A stretch of DNA of 64,000 nt from NCBI RefSeq assembly GCF_011801145.1, contig NZ_CP046172.1:2108001-2172000 (forward strand). The letters run 5' to 3'. The stretch comes from Nocardia arthritidis. Lineage in GTDB: Bacteria; Actinomycetota; Actinomycetes; Mycobacteriales; Mycobacteriaceae. Each line of letters begins with the position of its first letter. Position 1 is the first letter of the stretch. Made by a program: the position numbers and the translations under genes. Shown piece by piece: positions 1 through 9,385 of this stretch. The notes below the pieces were generated by a model. The model ran no database searches. It was given only the letters and a program-made list of their open reading frames with translations, and was not told the DNA's origin.

Positions 1-665
1 ATATTCGGTTCGAATCCGGCTGTGGCGCAGGACTTCACGAAGTGACTGCGACATCGCACACATCCGGCGATCCAGCGTTCGTCCGCGAGTTGGGCGAGCT
101 CCACCGCTGGGTTGCCGGCCAGTGGGTGGGTCCGGGGTAGTAGCACGATCAGCGGATCGTCGAGCAGATCGATGGTGAAAAGGTCGGGCGCGCGCGGTGT
201 TTCGGCCTCGGCACCGTAGGTGAAGCCGAGGGCGATATCGCAGTCGCCGCGGCGCAGCGCCTCCACCGAATCCGGTGGTTCACCCTCCAGCAGTTCGATA
301 TGTACCCCGGAATCGACGGATTTGAGCTCCTTCACCGCGCTCGGGATCAGCGTCGCGCTGGCACTCGGAAAAGCGCACACCCGGATCCGCCCCGACCGCA
401 ATCGGGTGATCGCGGTCACCTGCTGCTGTGCCGCCGAAATCGCGCTCAGTATGCCGGTGGCGTGCCCGGCCAGGATCTCCCCGGCGTCGGTGAGGCGCAG
501 GCCGCGGCCGACCCGCACGAAAAGCGCGGTGCCGACGGCCTTTTCGAGCGCCTTCATCTGCTGACTGATCGCGGGCTGGGTGTAGCCGAGGCTGCGCGCC
601 GCAGCCGCGAACGATCCGGTACGCACCACCTCGTCGAAGACTCGAACGTGCCTGGAATCGAACAT
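1..665 (-). CDS. LysR-family transcriptional regulator (3' end outside window)
   Basis: The reading frame starts with ATG at 665 and runs off the left edge, so about 221 residues of a family that is usually near 300 are visible. The N-terminus is a classic LysR winged helix-turn-helix: FDSRHVRVFDEVV, then GSFAAAARSLGYTQPAISQQ, then LEKAVGTALFVR. The LysR substrate-binding fold follows. It probably binds DNA in the gap before the divergent lipase gene, where a perfect 8-4-8 palindrome lies at 724-743. The effector is unknown. Family assignment is secure; control of the lipase is inferred from position. Confidence 0.93.
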   Translation of the reverse strand, partial: MFDSRHVRVFDEVVRTGSFAAAARSLGYTQPAISQQMKALEKAVGTALFVRVGRGLRLTDAGEILAGHATGILSAISAAQQQVTAITRLRSGRIRVCAFPSASATLIPSAVKELKSVDSGVHIELLEGEPPDSVEALRRGDCDIALGFTYGAEAETPRAPDLFTIDLLDDPLIVLLPRTHPLAGNPAVELAQLADERWIAGCVRCRSHFVKSCATAGFEPN

Positions 666-723
666 ATTTCGAGAATAGGGAGTGCGCGTAACCGGGGAAT
701 CAGCTTGCGCTGAGGGGTGGATG

Positions 724-743
724 GGTACCGTCGGTACGGTACC
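724..743. promoter_or_regulatory. Palindrome between LysR and lipase genes
   Basis: GGTACCGT-CGGT-ACGGTACC is a perfect 8-bp inverted repeat with a 4-bp centre. It lies in the 220-bp divergent gap between the LysR start (665) and the lipase start (886). Its place suggests a regulator-binding site, although LysR sites are usually T-N11-A half-sites, so another regulator is possible. Confidence 0.45.
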
Positions 744-885
744 GGCGGTATCGCAAAAGCTGTCTGAGATGCATTCGGAGCCAACAGGTTTGGGGTGATG
801 TCACGATTCGACTCACAACCTGATCTGCGGTTTGATGAGGCCCGTGACCACATTCCCAGGTAGTGCGTTGTTACGTAGTATTCGG

Positions 886-2049
886 ATGAAGGCATTGACA
901 TCGGCGCTATGCGTGGCGCTCGCCGGAGTTTGCACCGCGACGGCCACCGCGGAACCGGCCTATCCCACACCGGATTCCGATCCCTTCTACTCCGCTCCGG
1001 GCAACATCGCCGACCTACGGCCGGGTGACGTGGTGCAGTCGCGCCGAATCGATTCCGGATACTTCCCCAATGCCGACGGCTGGCAGATCTCCTTCCGCTC
1101 CACCAATTCCTCGGGGCGGCCCATTCTCGGCGTCACCACCGTCTTCCTGCCGCGCGGCGTGAAGAACCCGCCGCTCATCTCGTATCAGGCGCTGATCAAT
1201 TCGCTCGGAACCAGATGCCAGCCATCGCGTTCCATCTTCAACGGTGAACTGCAGGACGGTCCGACGGCGATCGTTCCGCTGGCCCGCGGCTGGGCCATCT
1301 CGATCCCGGACTACCTGGGGCCTGATGTCGCGTACGGCGCGGCGCGGATGAGTGGCATGGTCACCCTGGACAGCGTGCGGGCGGTGAAGCGGGTCACCGA
1401 ACTCGGACTCGCCGACGCGCCAACGGTTCTCGCCGGCTACTCCGGTGGTGGCATGGCCACCGCATGGGCCGCCGCCGAACAGCCCGAATACGCGCCCGAA
1501 CTCAAACTGACCGCCGCGGTGGCGGGCGGCATCCCGGCCGATCTGGAGCAGATGGCGCGCGGACTCGGCTTCACCGCGCACCCCGGATTCGGGCTGGCCT
1601 TCGCCGCCGCCATGGGTCTGGAGCGGGAATATCCGGACCGGCTGCCGATCTCCGATCAGCTCAATGCCGCCGGGATGGCGTTCCGCGAACAGAACAAGGA
1701 CGCATGCCGCCGCATGCTGCTCATCGACGGATTGGGTCACAGCGCGGACGAATTCGCCAAGTCCAAGAAGCTGATGGACACCCCGGAAACCTACAACGTG
1801 CTGCACGAGAACAGCCTGCGGTACTTCGACCGGGTGCCGACCGTGCCGATGTACATCTGGCAGGGCAAATACGACGAGCTGACCCCGTTCGACACCGTCT
1901 CCGGCATCGTCGACCGCTACAAGAAGGCAGGCGCCCGAGTCGATTTCACCCCTGTTGATGTCTCCGAGCATCTGACCGCCGCTGTTATCGGGTTTCCCGA
2001 GGCGTGGAATTACGTGGAGGCACGGCTGCGTGAGGCCGGGTCACACTGA
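886..2049 (+). CDS. Secreted lipase, LIP (secretory lipase) family
   Basis: A 387-residue alpha/beta hydrolase expected to hydrolyse acylglycerols or similar esters outside the cell. The chosen ATG at 886 gives a clean signal peptide (MKALTSALCVALAGVCTATATA). In-frame TTG 832 and ATG 835 would add a non-signal extension. The nucleophile is Ser186 in GYSGGG. Asp330 in GKYDELTP and His362 in VSEHLTAA fit the remaining triad and the family's C-terminal layout. It is divergent from a LysR gene. Two hairpins downstream separate it from the convergent MFS gene. Fold and secretion are well supported; the substrate is not known. Confidence 0.9.
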   Translation: MKALTSALCVALAGVCTATATAEPAYPTPDSDPFYSAPGNIADLRPGDVVQSRRIDSGYFPNADGWQISFRSTNSSGRPILGVTTVFLPRGVKNPPLISYQALINSLGTRCQPSRSIFNGELQDGPTAIVPLARGWAISIPDYLGPDVAYGAARMSGMVTLDSVRAVKRVTELGLADAPTVLAGYSGGGMATAWAAAEQPEYAPELKLTAAVAGGIPADLEQMARGLGFTAHPGFGLAFAAAMGLEREYPDRLPISDQLNAAGMAFREQNKDACRRMLLIDGLGHSADEFAKSKKLMDTPETYNVLHENSLRYFDRVPTVPMYIWQGKYDELTPFDTVSGIVDRYKKAGARVDFTPVDVSEHLTAAVIGFPEAWNYVEARLREAGSH

Positions 2050-2218
2050 AGTGTTCGGTGGATGGCCGATATCGGTCGTGGTGGCTGGGGGAGTGATCGG
2101 TGCGTTGGGGGGTGGTTGCGCCACTACGACGACTGGATCGCCTGAGATAGGCGCGTGGTGCGTTGACATGCGGTCTCCCGGTTCCCACCCCGGATGACGC
2201 TGTTCCCGCGTAGGTTCC

Positions 2219-2254
2219 GGCTTCTCGCGTATGCGATTGCTTGCGCGAGAAGCC
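2219..2254. terminator. Stem-loop after lipase gene
   Basis: GGCTTCTCGCG at 2219-2229 pairs with CGCGAGAAGCC at 2244-2254, an 11-bp perfect stem with a 14-base loop. No T-tract follows, as is common in actinobacterial terminators. Confidence 0.5.
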
Positions 2255-2307
2255 GATTGCTGTGCGTGAACCGATTATCTACGTGTTCAAAGGTGAATAG
2301 GGCACGT

Positions 2308-2369
2308 CGCACCCTGGCTTCGAACCGCGCATTCGTTGTACGGGGTGTGCGGTTCGAAGCCGGGGTGCG
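2308..2369. terminator. Long stem-loop between convergent genes
   Basis: A 24-bp arm at 2308-2331 pairs with 2346-2369 with only two mismatches around a 14-base loop. It ends about 30 bp from the stop codon of the convergent MFS gene and could terminate transcription from either side. Confidence 0.55.
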
Positions 2370-2396
2370 GCTGGCTTTCCTTCGGCGTGCGGGTAC

Positions 2397-3611
2397 CTAC
2401 GGACGCTCGGTTGAGGCGTAGGCCGGTTCGGGGGTGGGGCGGGGGGAGCGCTCGGCCAACCAGCTGATCGCGGTGAAGATCAGGGTGAGGACTACCGCGC
2501 CGAGTATGGCGGTGGAGGGGGAGGCGTGGTCGAGGACGATGGCGCCGACGGTCGCGGTGAAGCCGTAGCCGACGCCGGACGCGGCGTACATCACCGAATA
2601 GGCCGAGGAGTGGTAGGCGGCTGGAAGACGTTCGCGCAGTGCGAGATTGCGCGCGACGATGACGGCGGACTGGAAGAAGCCCGCCACCGCGAGTGCGATG
2701 CCGATTCCGATACCGGGCAGCACCGCCAGCAGGGCCACCCATCCGGTGGTCACCACCAGCAGCACCAGCGAATGCGTCCGGACGCTGCCCGGCCAGGAGC
2801 GCAGCCCGTAGCAGAAGGCGCCGACGGCGGCGGTCACCGCGAATGCGGTCAGCATCGGCCCCGCCCAGCCGACCGGCACCCGCCGGAATTCCAGCAGCGC
2901 GGGCAGCAGCAGTTCGGCGATGGCGAGCAGCGACATCGCGCTGGCGCTGGTGAGGTAGATCGGCCAGCCGGATGCCACGGCGCGCCAGGGTGATTCGGCG
3001 CCGGACGGGCGCGGCGTCGCGGACGGTTCGGGGAGCAGGAAGATCAATCCGGCGGCCATCGCCGCGCAGAGTGCGGCCAGCGCTATCGGGGCGGCCGCGT
3101 CGACGCGCAGGGCGAGGGCGACGACCACCGCTGGCGAAATCGCCCAGATCACGTCGGCCAGCATTGTTTCCGCGCTGAGCGCGCGCGGCACATCGCGCTC
3201 GGGAACCATCGCGGTGAGCATCGACCGCAGCCCGCCCGGGCTCGCCGCCGGTCCGGCGCCCGCGATGCAGGCGAGCACGACGAGTACCGGCAGCGGAGCG
3301 TGCCGCGACAGGGCCAATCCGGCGAACGCGGCGGCGCCGACCGCAAGGCCGATCGCCAACTCGATCCGAACCCGACTGTGCCGCAACAGCATTCCCTGCA
3401 TGGACGCCCCGGCCACCTCGCCGACCACATAGCAGGCGGCCAGGGTGGCGCCGAATGCGTAGCCATCGGTCGCGCGCATCAGGAAAACCAGCGCCAGCGG
3501 TGTCATGGCGATCGGAATCTTGCTGGTGAACGAGACCGCCGCCCAGATGAGCAACTCTCGTTTGATCAGTCCGCGATACCCCATACCCGCCCCCGGACCT
3601 CGCTCGAACAT
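2397..3611 (-). CDS. MFS transporter
   Basis: A 404-residue integral membrane protein with about twelve hydrophobic segments in two halves, typical of the major facilitator superfamily. Examples are WAAVSFTSKIPIAMTPLALVF near the N-terminus and repeated glycine/alanine-rich helices such as VGAAAFAGLALS. Positive residues cluster in loops (RHSRVRIE, LRERLPAAYHSS). It most likely exports a small molecule or drug by proton antiport. The substrate cannot be read from sequence. It is divergent from a permease gene 244 bp away, and that gap holds no obvious operator. Confidence 0.85.
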   Translation of the reverse strand: MFERGPGAGMGYRGLIKRELLIWAAVSFTSKIPIAMTPLALVFLMRATDGYAFGATLAACYVVGEVAGASMQGMLLRHSRVRIELAIGLAVGAAAFAGLALSRHAPLPVLVVLACIAGAGPAASPGGLRSMLTAMVPERDVPRALSAETMLADVIWAISPAVVVALALRVDAAAPIALAALCAAMAAGLIFLLPEPSATPRPSGAESPWRAVASGWPIYLTSASAMSLLAIAELLLPALLEFRRVPVGWAGPMLTAFAVTAAVGAFCYGLRSWPGSVRTHSLVLLVVTTGWVALLAVLPGIGIGIALAVAGFFQSAVIVARNLALRERLPAAYHSSAYSVMYAASGVGYGFTATVGAIVLDHASPSTAILGAVVLTLIFTAISWLAERSPRPTPEPAYASTERP

Positions 3612-3855
3612 TGAAATCGACTGTGCCGCCGTCGCATTGGCTAAACGTTAGTACCGTTCAGAACATTCCGAAAGGTCTGTCTCATGGCGGCCACGCATGC
3701 GGAACCGGTCGGCTCGAGCTCATACGAAACGTCCGGTCACGACACGGCTCGTTCGGTGATATGCCGCAGTACACGTAGGCGATGACGCGGCCTTATCCGG
3801 GCGATATGGGCGTCCGACAAGCTGCCGCTGCGAAGGGAGCGGGTGCGCTGTTGGC

Positions 3856-5025
3856 ATGCTGGTGCGGGTGTGGAAGATCTTGGCTGGGCTGGCTGCCGTG
3901 GCGGTGGTCGGCGGCTGGTTGCCGGTCGCCGATGCCGTCGACGTCGGTGTGGTGCGGTCGGGGCCGGTGCTGGGTTTTCTCGTCGCGGTGACGGTGCTGG
4001 CGGAATTGGCGGATGCGGCGGGGGTGTTCGAGCTCGCGGCGGTGTACTGTGCGCGGCTGGCCCGTGGGTCGACGCCGCTGCTGTTCGTTTTGGTCGCGGT
4101 GCTGGCGACGGTGACGACGGTCGGGATGAGTCTGGACACCACCGCGGTGCTGTTGACGCCGGTGGTGTTGGCGGTCACCGACCGGCTCGGGTTGCGGCCG
4201 CTGCCGTTCGCGCTGCTGGTGGTGTGGTTGGCGAATACCGCGAGCCTGCTGCTACCGGTCTCCAACCTGACCAATCTGCTCGCGCTGCAGCACGCCGACA
4301 TCTCGACCGTGGAATTCGCGAGTCGGATGGCGTTGCCGGAGCTGGTCGCGGTGGTCGGGACGACGGTTTATCTCGGAATCCTGTTCCGCCGCAGCCTGAT
4401 GGCGCCACCGGGCGGAGATCATCCGCGCAGATCCGTGCGCTACGCGGTGCCGAGCCCGCAGCGTCCCGACGACCCGGTGAGCTGTGCGGTCTGTGCCGTC
4501 GCCTGCGCCGGATTCGCGGGCGCGGTGCTCGCCGGTGTCGCGCCGTGGCTCGCGGCGACGGCGGGCGCGCTCGCGGCGCTGACGATATTCGCGCTGCGTG
4601 GCCGAAAACACCTGCACTGGAATCTGTTTCCGTGGCGGTTGGTGATCACCACCGAGGGCCTGTTCCTCGTCGTCGCCGCGCTGGTGAACCATGGTCTCGG
4701 GGATCTGCTCACCCGCTGGACCGACCATTCCGGCGCGCGCACCACCGCCGTCGCGGCCGCGGCGAGCAACCTGATCAACAACCTGCCCGCCTACCTGGCG
4801 ATGGAAACCGCCGTCCCCGCAGGCACATCCGACGGCATCTTCGATGTGCTGCTCGGCACCAATATCGGCCCGCTCATCACCATGTGGGGTTCGCTGGCCA
4901 CCCTCCTGTGGGCCGACCGGCTGCGCGCCCGCGGCGTGGTCATCCGCCCGATCACCTTCGCCGCCATCGGTCTACTCGGCGCACCACTGCTACTCCTCGG
5001 CACCTGGGCCGTGCTGCCGCGCTGA
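3856..5025 (+). CDS. ArsB/SLC13-type membrane permease
   Basis: A 389-residue polytopic membrane protein with about ten to eleven hydrophobic segments. Family-like features are VGMSLDTTAVLLTPVVLAV, the ANTASLLLPVSNLTNLLAL block and the C-terminal repeat NLINNLPAYLAME with GTNIGPLITMWGSLATLLW. These match the duplicated SNLxN and GxNxGP motifs of the ArsB/CitT ion transporter superfamily. It could be an arsenite or anion exporter, or a Na+/H+ antiporter-like protein. No arsR, arsC or other arsenic gene is adjacent, so the arsenic role is not supported here. Confidence 0.8.
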   Translation: MLVRVWKILAGLAAVAVVGGWLPVADAVDVGVVRSGPVLGFLVAVTVLAELADAAGVFELAAVYCARLARGSTPLLFVLVAVLATVTTVGMSLDTTAVLLTPVVLAVTDRLGLRPLPFALLVVWLANTASLLLPVSNLTNLLALQHADISTVEFASRMALPELVAVVGTTVYLGILFRRSLMAPPGGDHPRRSVRYAVPSPQRPDDPVSCAVCAVACAGFAGAVLAGVAPWLAATAGALAALTIFALRGRKHLHWNLFPWRLVITTEGLFLVVAALVNHGLGDLLTRWTDHSGARTTAVAAAASNLINNLPAYLAMETAVPAGTSDGIFDVLLGTNIGPLITMWGSLATLLWADRLRARGVVIRPITFAAIGLLGAPLLLLGTWAVLPR

Positions 5026-5119
5026 GGTCCGCGCATCGGAAAGCCGCGCTGAGACCGGTTGATGCCGGACATCATTGGCGCAGTAGCCGATTCCTGCACG
5101 CCGTTCTCGATTCTCACCA

Positions 5120-6130
5120 TCAGGGCCGGAGGGCACCGGAGTCGGCGTCGTAGAGCAGCACCCGATCGGCCTGCGGGACCACCCAGCCCTCGGTGCCCAG
5201 CGCGGGTTCGTCGGTCTCCGGCACGGTGACGCCGACGCTGAATCCGGTCGCGTCGACGGTGACCAGCGAGGTCGCTCCGAGATGTTCCACCGCGGCGACC
5301 ACGCCGTGCAGTGCGCCGTCCACCGCGGTGTGCGAGAAGCTCAGGTACTCGGGGCGGGCGCCCCAGATCACCGACCGATCGTGACCCACCAGCTCGCCCG
5401 GGATCAGATTCATCGGCGTCGACCCGATGAAATTGGCGACGAAGGTATCCGCGGGCCGGCGGAAAACCGCACGGGCGGTGCCGATTTGGCGTATTCGCCC
5501 CGCGTCGAGCACCGCGATCCGGTCGGCGAGCGCCAGCGCCTCGGCCTGGTCGTGCGTGACGAAGACGGTGGTCACGCCGAGCTCGAGCTGCAGTTTCTTG
5601 AGGAAGGTGCGGGCCTCCAGCCGCAGCCGGGCATCCAGGTTGGACAGCGGCTCGTCGAACAGGAAAACCTTGGGATGACAAGCCATGGCCCGCGCCAGCG
5701 CCACCCGCTGCTGCTGCCCGCCGGACAGTTCGGCGGGGCGGCGGGCCAGCAGACCCTGAAGCGAGAGCTGATCTCCGGTTTCGGTCGCCTTGGCCGCGCG
5801 CGTGCGCCGGTCGGCGCCGCGAATCTTCAACGGATAGGCGATATTGTCCAGCACGGACATATGCGGGAACAGGGCATAGTCCTGGAAAACCATTGCCACG
5901 TCGCGTCTTCCGGGCGAGACCCGGGTTACGTCCTTGCCGTCGATCAGGATTCGTCCGCTGGTCGGCGTCTCCAGTCCGGCGATGGTGCGCAGCAGGGTGG
6001 TCTTGCCGCAGCCGGACGGCCCGAGCAGCGCGAAGAATTCGCCGTCGGCGATCGTGAACTCCAGGCCGTCAAGGGCTTTCACGTCGCCGGGGTAGGTCTT
6101 GGTGAGCTCCGCCAAATCGATCCGCGCCAT
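5120..6130 (-). CDS. ABC transporter ATP-binding protein (MalK/UgpC type)
   Basis: The 336-residue ATPase powers the importer encoded just upstream. Walker A is GPSGCGKTT (37-45), the signature is LSGGQQQR (135-142), Walker B is VFLFDE (155-160) and the switch histidine lies in VTHDQ (191-195). The C-terminal third, including WGARPEYLSF, is the OB/TOBE regulatory domain of the CUT1, UgpC and PotA-like subfamily. The start codon follows the permease stop directly. It is the last gene of the four-gene leftward operon. A carbohydrate is the likeliest cargo; spermidine or iron-type importers share this ATPase class. Confidence 0.93.
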   Translation of the reverse strand: MARIDLAELTKTYPGDVKALDGLEFTIADGEFFALLGPSGCGKTTLLRTIAGLETPTSGRILIDGKDVTRVSPGRRDVAMVFQDYALFPHMSVLDNIAYPLKIRGADRRTRAAKATETGDQLSLQGLLARRPAELSGGQQQRVALARAMACHPKVFLFDEPLSNLDARLRLEARTFLKKLQLELGVTTVFVTHDQAEALALADRIAVLDAGRIRQIGTARAVFRRPADTFVANFIGSTPMNLIPGELVGHDRSVIWGARPEYLSFSHTAVDGALHGVVAAVEHLGATSLVTVDATGFSVGVTVPETDEPALGTEGWVVPQADRVLLYDADSGALRP

Positions 6131-6955
6131 CTAGGACTTGATCCCTCCGTGGATCCGGAAGCCGTAGCGCCGGTTGACGAATAGATACATCAGCACCACC
6201 GGAATCGAATACAGCAGTGAGAACGCCGAAATCGGTCCGAGCAGCGCGCCGCCGCCCTCGTCGTAGAAGGTGCGCACCACCACCGCGGCCGGTTGTTTGT
6301 CCTGGTCGCGCAGCAGCAGGAAGGGCACGAGATAGCTGCCCCAGATGTTCACCACGGTCCACACCGCGATCGTGGCCAGTCCCGGCCTTGCCACCGGCAG
6401 CACGATATCGCGCAGGATCCGGAACGGTCCGGCTCCGAATACCCGCGCCGATTCCTCATAGGACCTCGGCACCGAATCCATGAAATCCTTGAGGATGAAT
6501 ATGGCCGCGGGCAGCAATCCGCCCGAGAGCACCAGCACCACGCCCAGTTGCTGATCCAGCAGGCCCAGCTTCCAGATCATCAGGAAGATCGGCACCATCG
6601 CCGCGGTACCGGTGACCACGCTGGACAGCAGCAGAAGCAGATACAGCAGCGCATCGCGGCCCGGAATCCGCACCCGGGAAAGGGCATAGGCCGCCAACGC
6701 CGCGGTGCCGACCACCAGCACCGTGCACGCCGCGGACAGCAGCACCGAATTACACAGCGAACCCATCGTCAGGCTGTTCTGGAACAAGGACGAAAAATGT
6801 TGCAGCGTAGGGTGTTCCGGCAGTCTCGGGGCATATCCTGGATTCGCGTCGAACGGTGCGGAGGCCAGCCACAGCATCGGCAGCGCGAACAGGCCGGTCA
6901 CCACGGCGACGAAGGTGTAGAAGCCGATCCTGGCCAGCAGCTGCCGGGGATTCAT
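6131..6955 (-). CDS. ABC transporter permease, second subunit (MalG/UgpE-like)
   Basis: A 274-residue inner-membrane subunit with about six transmembrane helices, starting MNPRQLLARIGFYTFVAVVTGLF. The ATPase-docking loop with the EAA-type motif is visible as YEESARVFGAGPFRILRDIVLPVARPGL. The ATG at 6955 overlaps the upstream permease stop by four bases (ATGA), which fixes the start and shows translational coupling. A longer open frame upstream is out of register with the preceding permease and is not used. Confidence 0.92.
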   Translation of the reverse strand: MNPRQLLARIGFYTFVAVVTGLFALPMLWLASAPFDANPGYAPRLPEHPTLQHFSSLFQNSLTMGSLCNSVLLSAACTVLVVGTAALAAYALSRVRIPGRDALLYLLLLLSSVVTGTAAMVPIFLMIWKLGLLDQQLGVVLVLSGGLLPAAIFILKDFMDSVPRSYEESARVFGAGPFRILRDIVLPVARPGLATIAVWTVVNIWGSYLVPFLLLRDQDKQPAAVVVRTFYDEGGGALLGPISAFSLLYSIPVVLMYLFVNRRYGFRIHGGIKS

Positions 6956-7839
6956 GACGCCCGCCGCCGCAGCAGTCGCAGATAGAACAGCGCGAGCACC
7001 AGATTGATCGCCAGCATCAGCACCGATGCCGCCGCGCCGTAACCCAGTGCGCCGATATCGATTCCCTGCCGGTACAGGAAGATCGGCAGGGTTTCGCTGC
7101 GATGGTTCGGCTCGCCGCGGGTGAGCAGGTACGGCGTGAAATCGTTGAAGGTCCACAGGCTGATCAGCAGCGTATTGGTCAGGATGTGCCCGCGCAGATG
7201 GGGAAACACCACATCGCGCAGGGTCTGCGGCCCCGAAGCGCCTGCCAGCCGGGCGCTTTCGAGCTGCGAGGGCGGCACGGTCGACGCCGCCGCCGAATAG
7301 AGCAGCATGGAAAACGCTGTGCCGCGCCAGATGTTGAATACGATCAGCACCGGCAGCGGGTAATGGATCAGCCAGGCGTAGCCGGGGGAGTCGAGCAGCC
7401 GGTTGACGGTGCCCTGGTCGCGGTCGAGCATCGCGATCCACAGCACCGCGACCACGCTGGAGGGCAAGATCCAGGCAAGCAGCACAACGCTTTCCACCAC
7501 GGTGCGGATCCAGCGGGCGGCCGTGCGCAGCGTCCAGGCCAGCGCGAAGCCCAGGCCGTTCTGTCCGATGACGGCCGAGATGAGCACGTACAGCAGGGTG
7601 ATCAACAGGCTGTTGCCGAACAGCGGATCATCGATCGCCCTGGTGTAGTTGCCGAGTCCGATGAAGGACACGTCCACCGAGGTGCGCCCGGATACGGTCA
7701 GGTCGGTCAACCCGATCCACAGCAGCCACAGCGCGGGAAATACCAGGAACGCGGCGATCAGCAGCAGTGCGGGCAGCACGAACGTGCTCGCCGTCGCGCG
7801 GCCCAGCCCGGCGACGTCGGTGTCGGCACGTTCAGCCAT
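6952..7839 (-). CDS. ABC transporter permease, first subunit (MalF/UgpA-like)
   Basis: A 295-residue subunit with about six transmembrane segments, beginning with FVLPALLLIAAFLVFPALWLLW. The coupling loop contains SARLAGASGPQTLRDVVFPHLRG, the EAA-type motif. Its start overlaps the end of the solute-binding protein gene by eight bases and its stop overlaps the next permease by four, so all three are translationally coupled. It forms the heterodimeric channel with the 6131-6955 product. Confidence 0.92.
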   Translation of the reverse strand: MAERADTDVAGLGRATASTFVLPALLLIAAFLVFPALWLLWIGLTDLTVSGRTSVDVSFIGLGNYTRAIDDPLFGNSLLITLLYVLISAVIGQNGLGFALAWTLRTAARWIRTVVESVVLLAWILPSSVVAVLWIAMLDRDQGTVNRLLDSPGYAWLIHYPLPVLIVFNIWRGTAFSMLLYSAAASTVPPSQLESARLAGASGPQTLRDVVFPHLRGHILTNTLLISLWTFNDFTPYLLTRGEPNHRSETLPIFLYRQGIDIGALGYGAAASVLMLAINLVLALFYLRLLRRRAS

Positions 7840-9208
7840 TGGCCACCTTGTCCTTGCCCACCACCTTCGCGACGGTGTCGCTATAGGTCGCGGCGGCGTC
7901 CGCGGTGCTCCTGCCGGTGATCACGTCCAACGTCGCCTGCTGCATCGCCTGCGAGACCTGGGTGTACTCGGGCAGCGCGGGCCGCAGCGCGGTGATCGGC
8001 AGCACCTGTTTGGCGATGAAGGTCAGCATCGGATCGCCGCTCAGCGTATCGGTGTTCACGTCCTGCCGCGCGGCGATCCGCGGCCCGCCGCGGGCGATGA
8101 ACGCCTTCAGCGCATCCGGTGAATTCATGAATTGCAGGAGTTCCCAAGCCAATTGGATATGTTTGCTCTTCGGGTTGAGCACCCGGCCGCCGCCACCGGA
8201 CATGCTGACGAAATCCTGCTTGTTCAACCCGGCGCCCGGTGCCTGCGCCGGGATCTTCGCCCAGCCGACGGCGGTGTCGCGGTCGGCCATCGGGTAGTTG
8301 CCGCCATCGGTGTTCAGCACGCCGCGCCACAGGTAGTCGCTCTCCAGCAGGATGCCGACCTGTCCCTTGGCGAATTTCTCGAAGCTCTTCTCCCGGCCTT
8401 GGGCGTCCTGCTGCAATTCCGCGTCACCGAGCTTCTCGCCGTACACGGTGCGGTAGAAGTCCAGCACCTTGCGGAAATTCGCGGTGTCGCCGATCCATTT
8501 GCCGTCTTGATACATGCTCGCGCCGGTGCCGGCCAGCAGCGGCAGGATCCCCTGCATGGTGGTCGCCTCGCCGAAGCTCGTCCCCGCATCCAGTTGCAGC
8601 GGAAGAACTCCCGGCAGCGCCTTCAGTTTGCGCGCGGCGGCGAGTATGTCATCCCAGCTCGCCGGTTGCCAGTCGGCGGGCAGGCCCGCCTGCGCGAACA
8701 GCTTGCGGTTGAAGAACAGCACCCGTCCGTCGGTCTCCAGCGGGATGCCGTACACCTTGCCGTTGTATGTCATCGACCGGCGCACCGATTCCGGGATCTG
8801 CTGCCAGCCATCCCAGGCCGCGACCTTGTCCGCACCGATCAGTTCGTCCAGCGGCATGATCTGCTGCCCCTCGGCGAACTCACCGATCCAAATGCCGTCC
8901 ACCGAAACAACATCCGCGCCGGTTCCGGTCTTCAGGTCCTTGGCGATGCGGCTCTTGTAATCCTCGTCGGGCACGCCGGTCGCCTGGAATTTCACCTGAA
9001 CGGTGACACCCTTGGCCTTCTCCATATCGATGAAGCGCGGAATCACCCAGTCCGCAATCCATTTCGCCTCGGCCGCGTTCTTCCCGCCCGCCGTGTCGAT
9101 GGCATTGGCCGTGATCGTCAGCGTATTACCGCCGCCGGACCCACAGCCGACCGCACCCGTCAACACCAAGCCGAGACTCGCCACCGCCGCCAACACCCGC
9201 CGCCTCAT
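7832..9208 (-). CDS. ABC transporter solute-binding lipoprotein (carbohydrate type)
   Basis: A 458-residue extracellular binding protein anchored by a lipid. The ATG at 9208 has a strong ribosome site (TCGGGAGGTTCC) and gives MRRRVLAAVASLGLVLTGAVGC, a lipoprotein signal with lipobox GAVGC. The body shows family 1 extracellular solute-binding features, such as GTGADVVSVDGIWIGEFAEGQ, YGIPLETDGRVLFFNRKLF and SKHIQLAWELLQFMNSP. It is the first gene of the importer operon and sets substrate specificity. An oligosaccharide or glycerophosphodiester-like solute is plausible but not determined. Confidence 0.93.
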   Translation of the reverse strand: MRRRVLAAVASLGLVLTGAVGCGSGGGNTLTITANAIDTAGGKNAAEAKWIADWVIPRFIDMEKAKGVTVQVKFQATGVPDEDYKSRIAKDLKTGTGADVVSVDGIWIGEFAEGQQIMPLDELIGADKVAAWDGWQQIPESVRRSMTYNGKVYGIPLETDGRVLFFNRKLFAQAGLPADWQPASWDDILAAARKLKALPGVLPLQLDAGTSFGEATTMQGILPLLAGTGASMYQDGKWIGDTANFRKVLDFYRTVYGEKLGDAELQQDAQGREKSFEKFAKGQVGILLESDYLWRGVLNTDGGNYPMADRDTAVGWAKIPAQAPGAGLNKQDFVSMSGGGGRVLNPKSKHIQLAWELLQFMNSPDALKAFIARGGPRIAARQDVNTDTLSGDPMLTFIAKQVLPITALRPALPEYTQVSQAMQQATLDVITGRSTADAAATYSDTVAKVVGKDKVANG

Positions 9209-9385
9209 GGAACCTCCCGAAGACGTGTCGGTACTTCCATTCAGACGTTGGCACAGGATTGATCGGATCGATGCCCGATCGGTGGAATTGCGTTGGCGCG
9301 GATGATTTTCCGGCACAGCTGTCCGGCAGTGCCGTCGAACGGATTTCTGGGCCATGATGGCCTCGAACGGATGAGGAGGACGCCC

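Larger units (their letters stand above)
2050..2396. other. Convergent intergenic region with two hairpins
   Basis: There is no convincing gene in this 347-bp tail-to-tail gap. Short open frames exist on both strands, but they are created by two inverted repeats, listed separately, and have no family character. Confidence 0.7.

Noticed and set aside
8..18. GGTTCGAATCC, identical to a tRNA T-loop
   Set aside because: It lies inside the LysR coding sequence, and no acceptor, D or anticodon arms surround it.
2194..2421. Possible small genes between lipase and MFS transporter
   Set aside because: The frames are produced by two inverted repeats and have no independent coding sign; terminators explain the region better.
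3856..5025. Arsenic resistance operon
   Set aside because: The permease resembles ArsB/SLC13, but there is no arsR, arsC or acr3 gene nearby.
4791..5681. Long minus-strand open frame
   Set aside because: It covers the ABC ATPase in another frame and is Arg/Gly/Pro-rich without family motifs; it reflects high GC.
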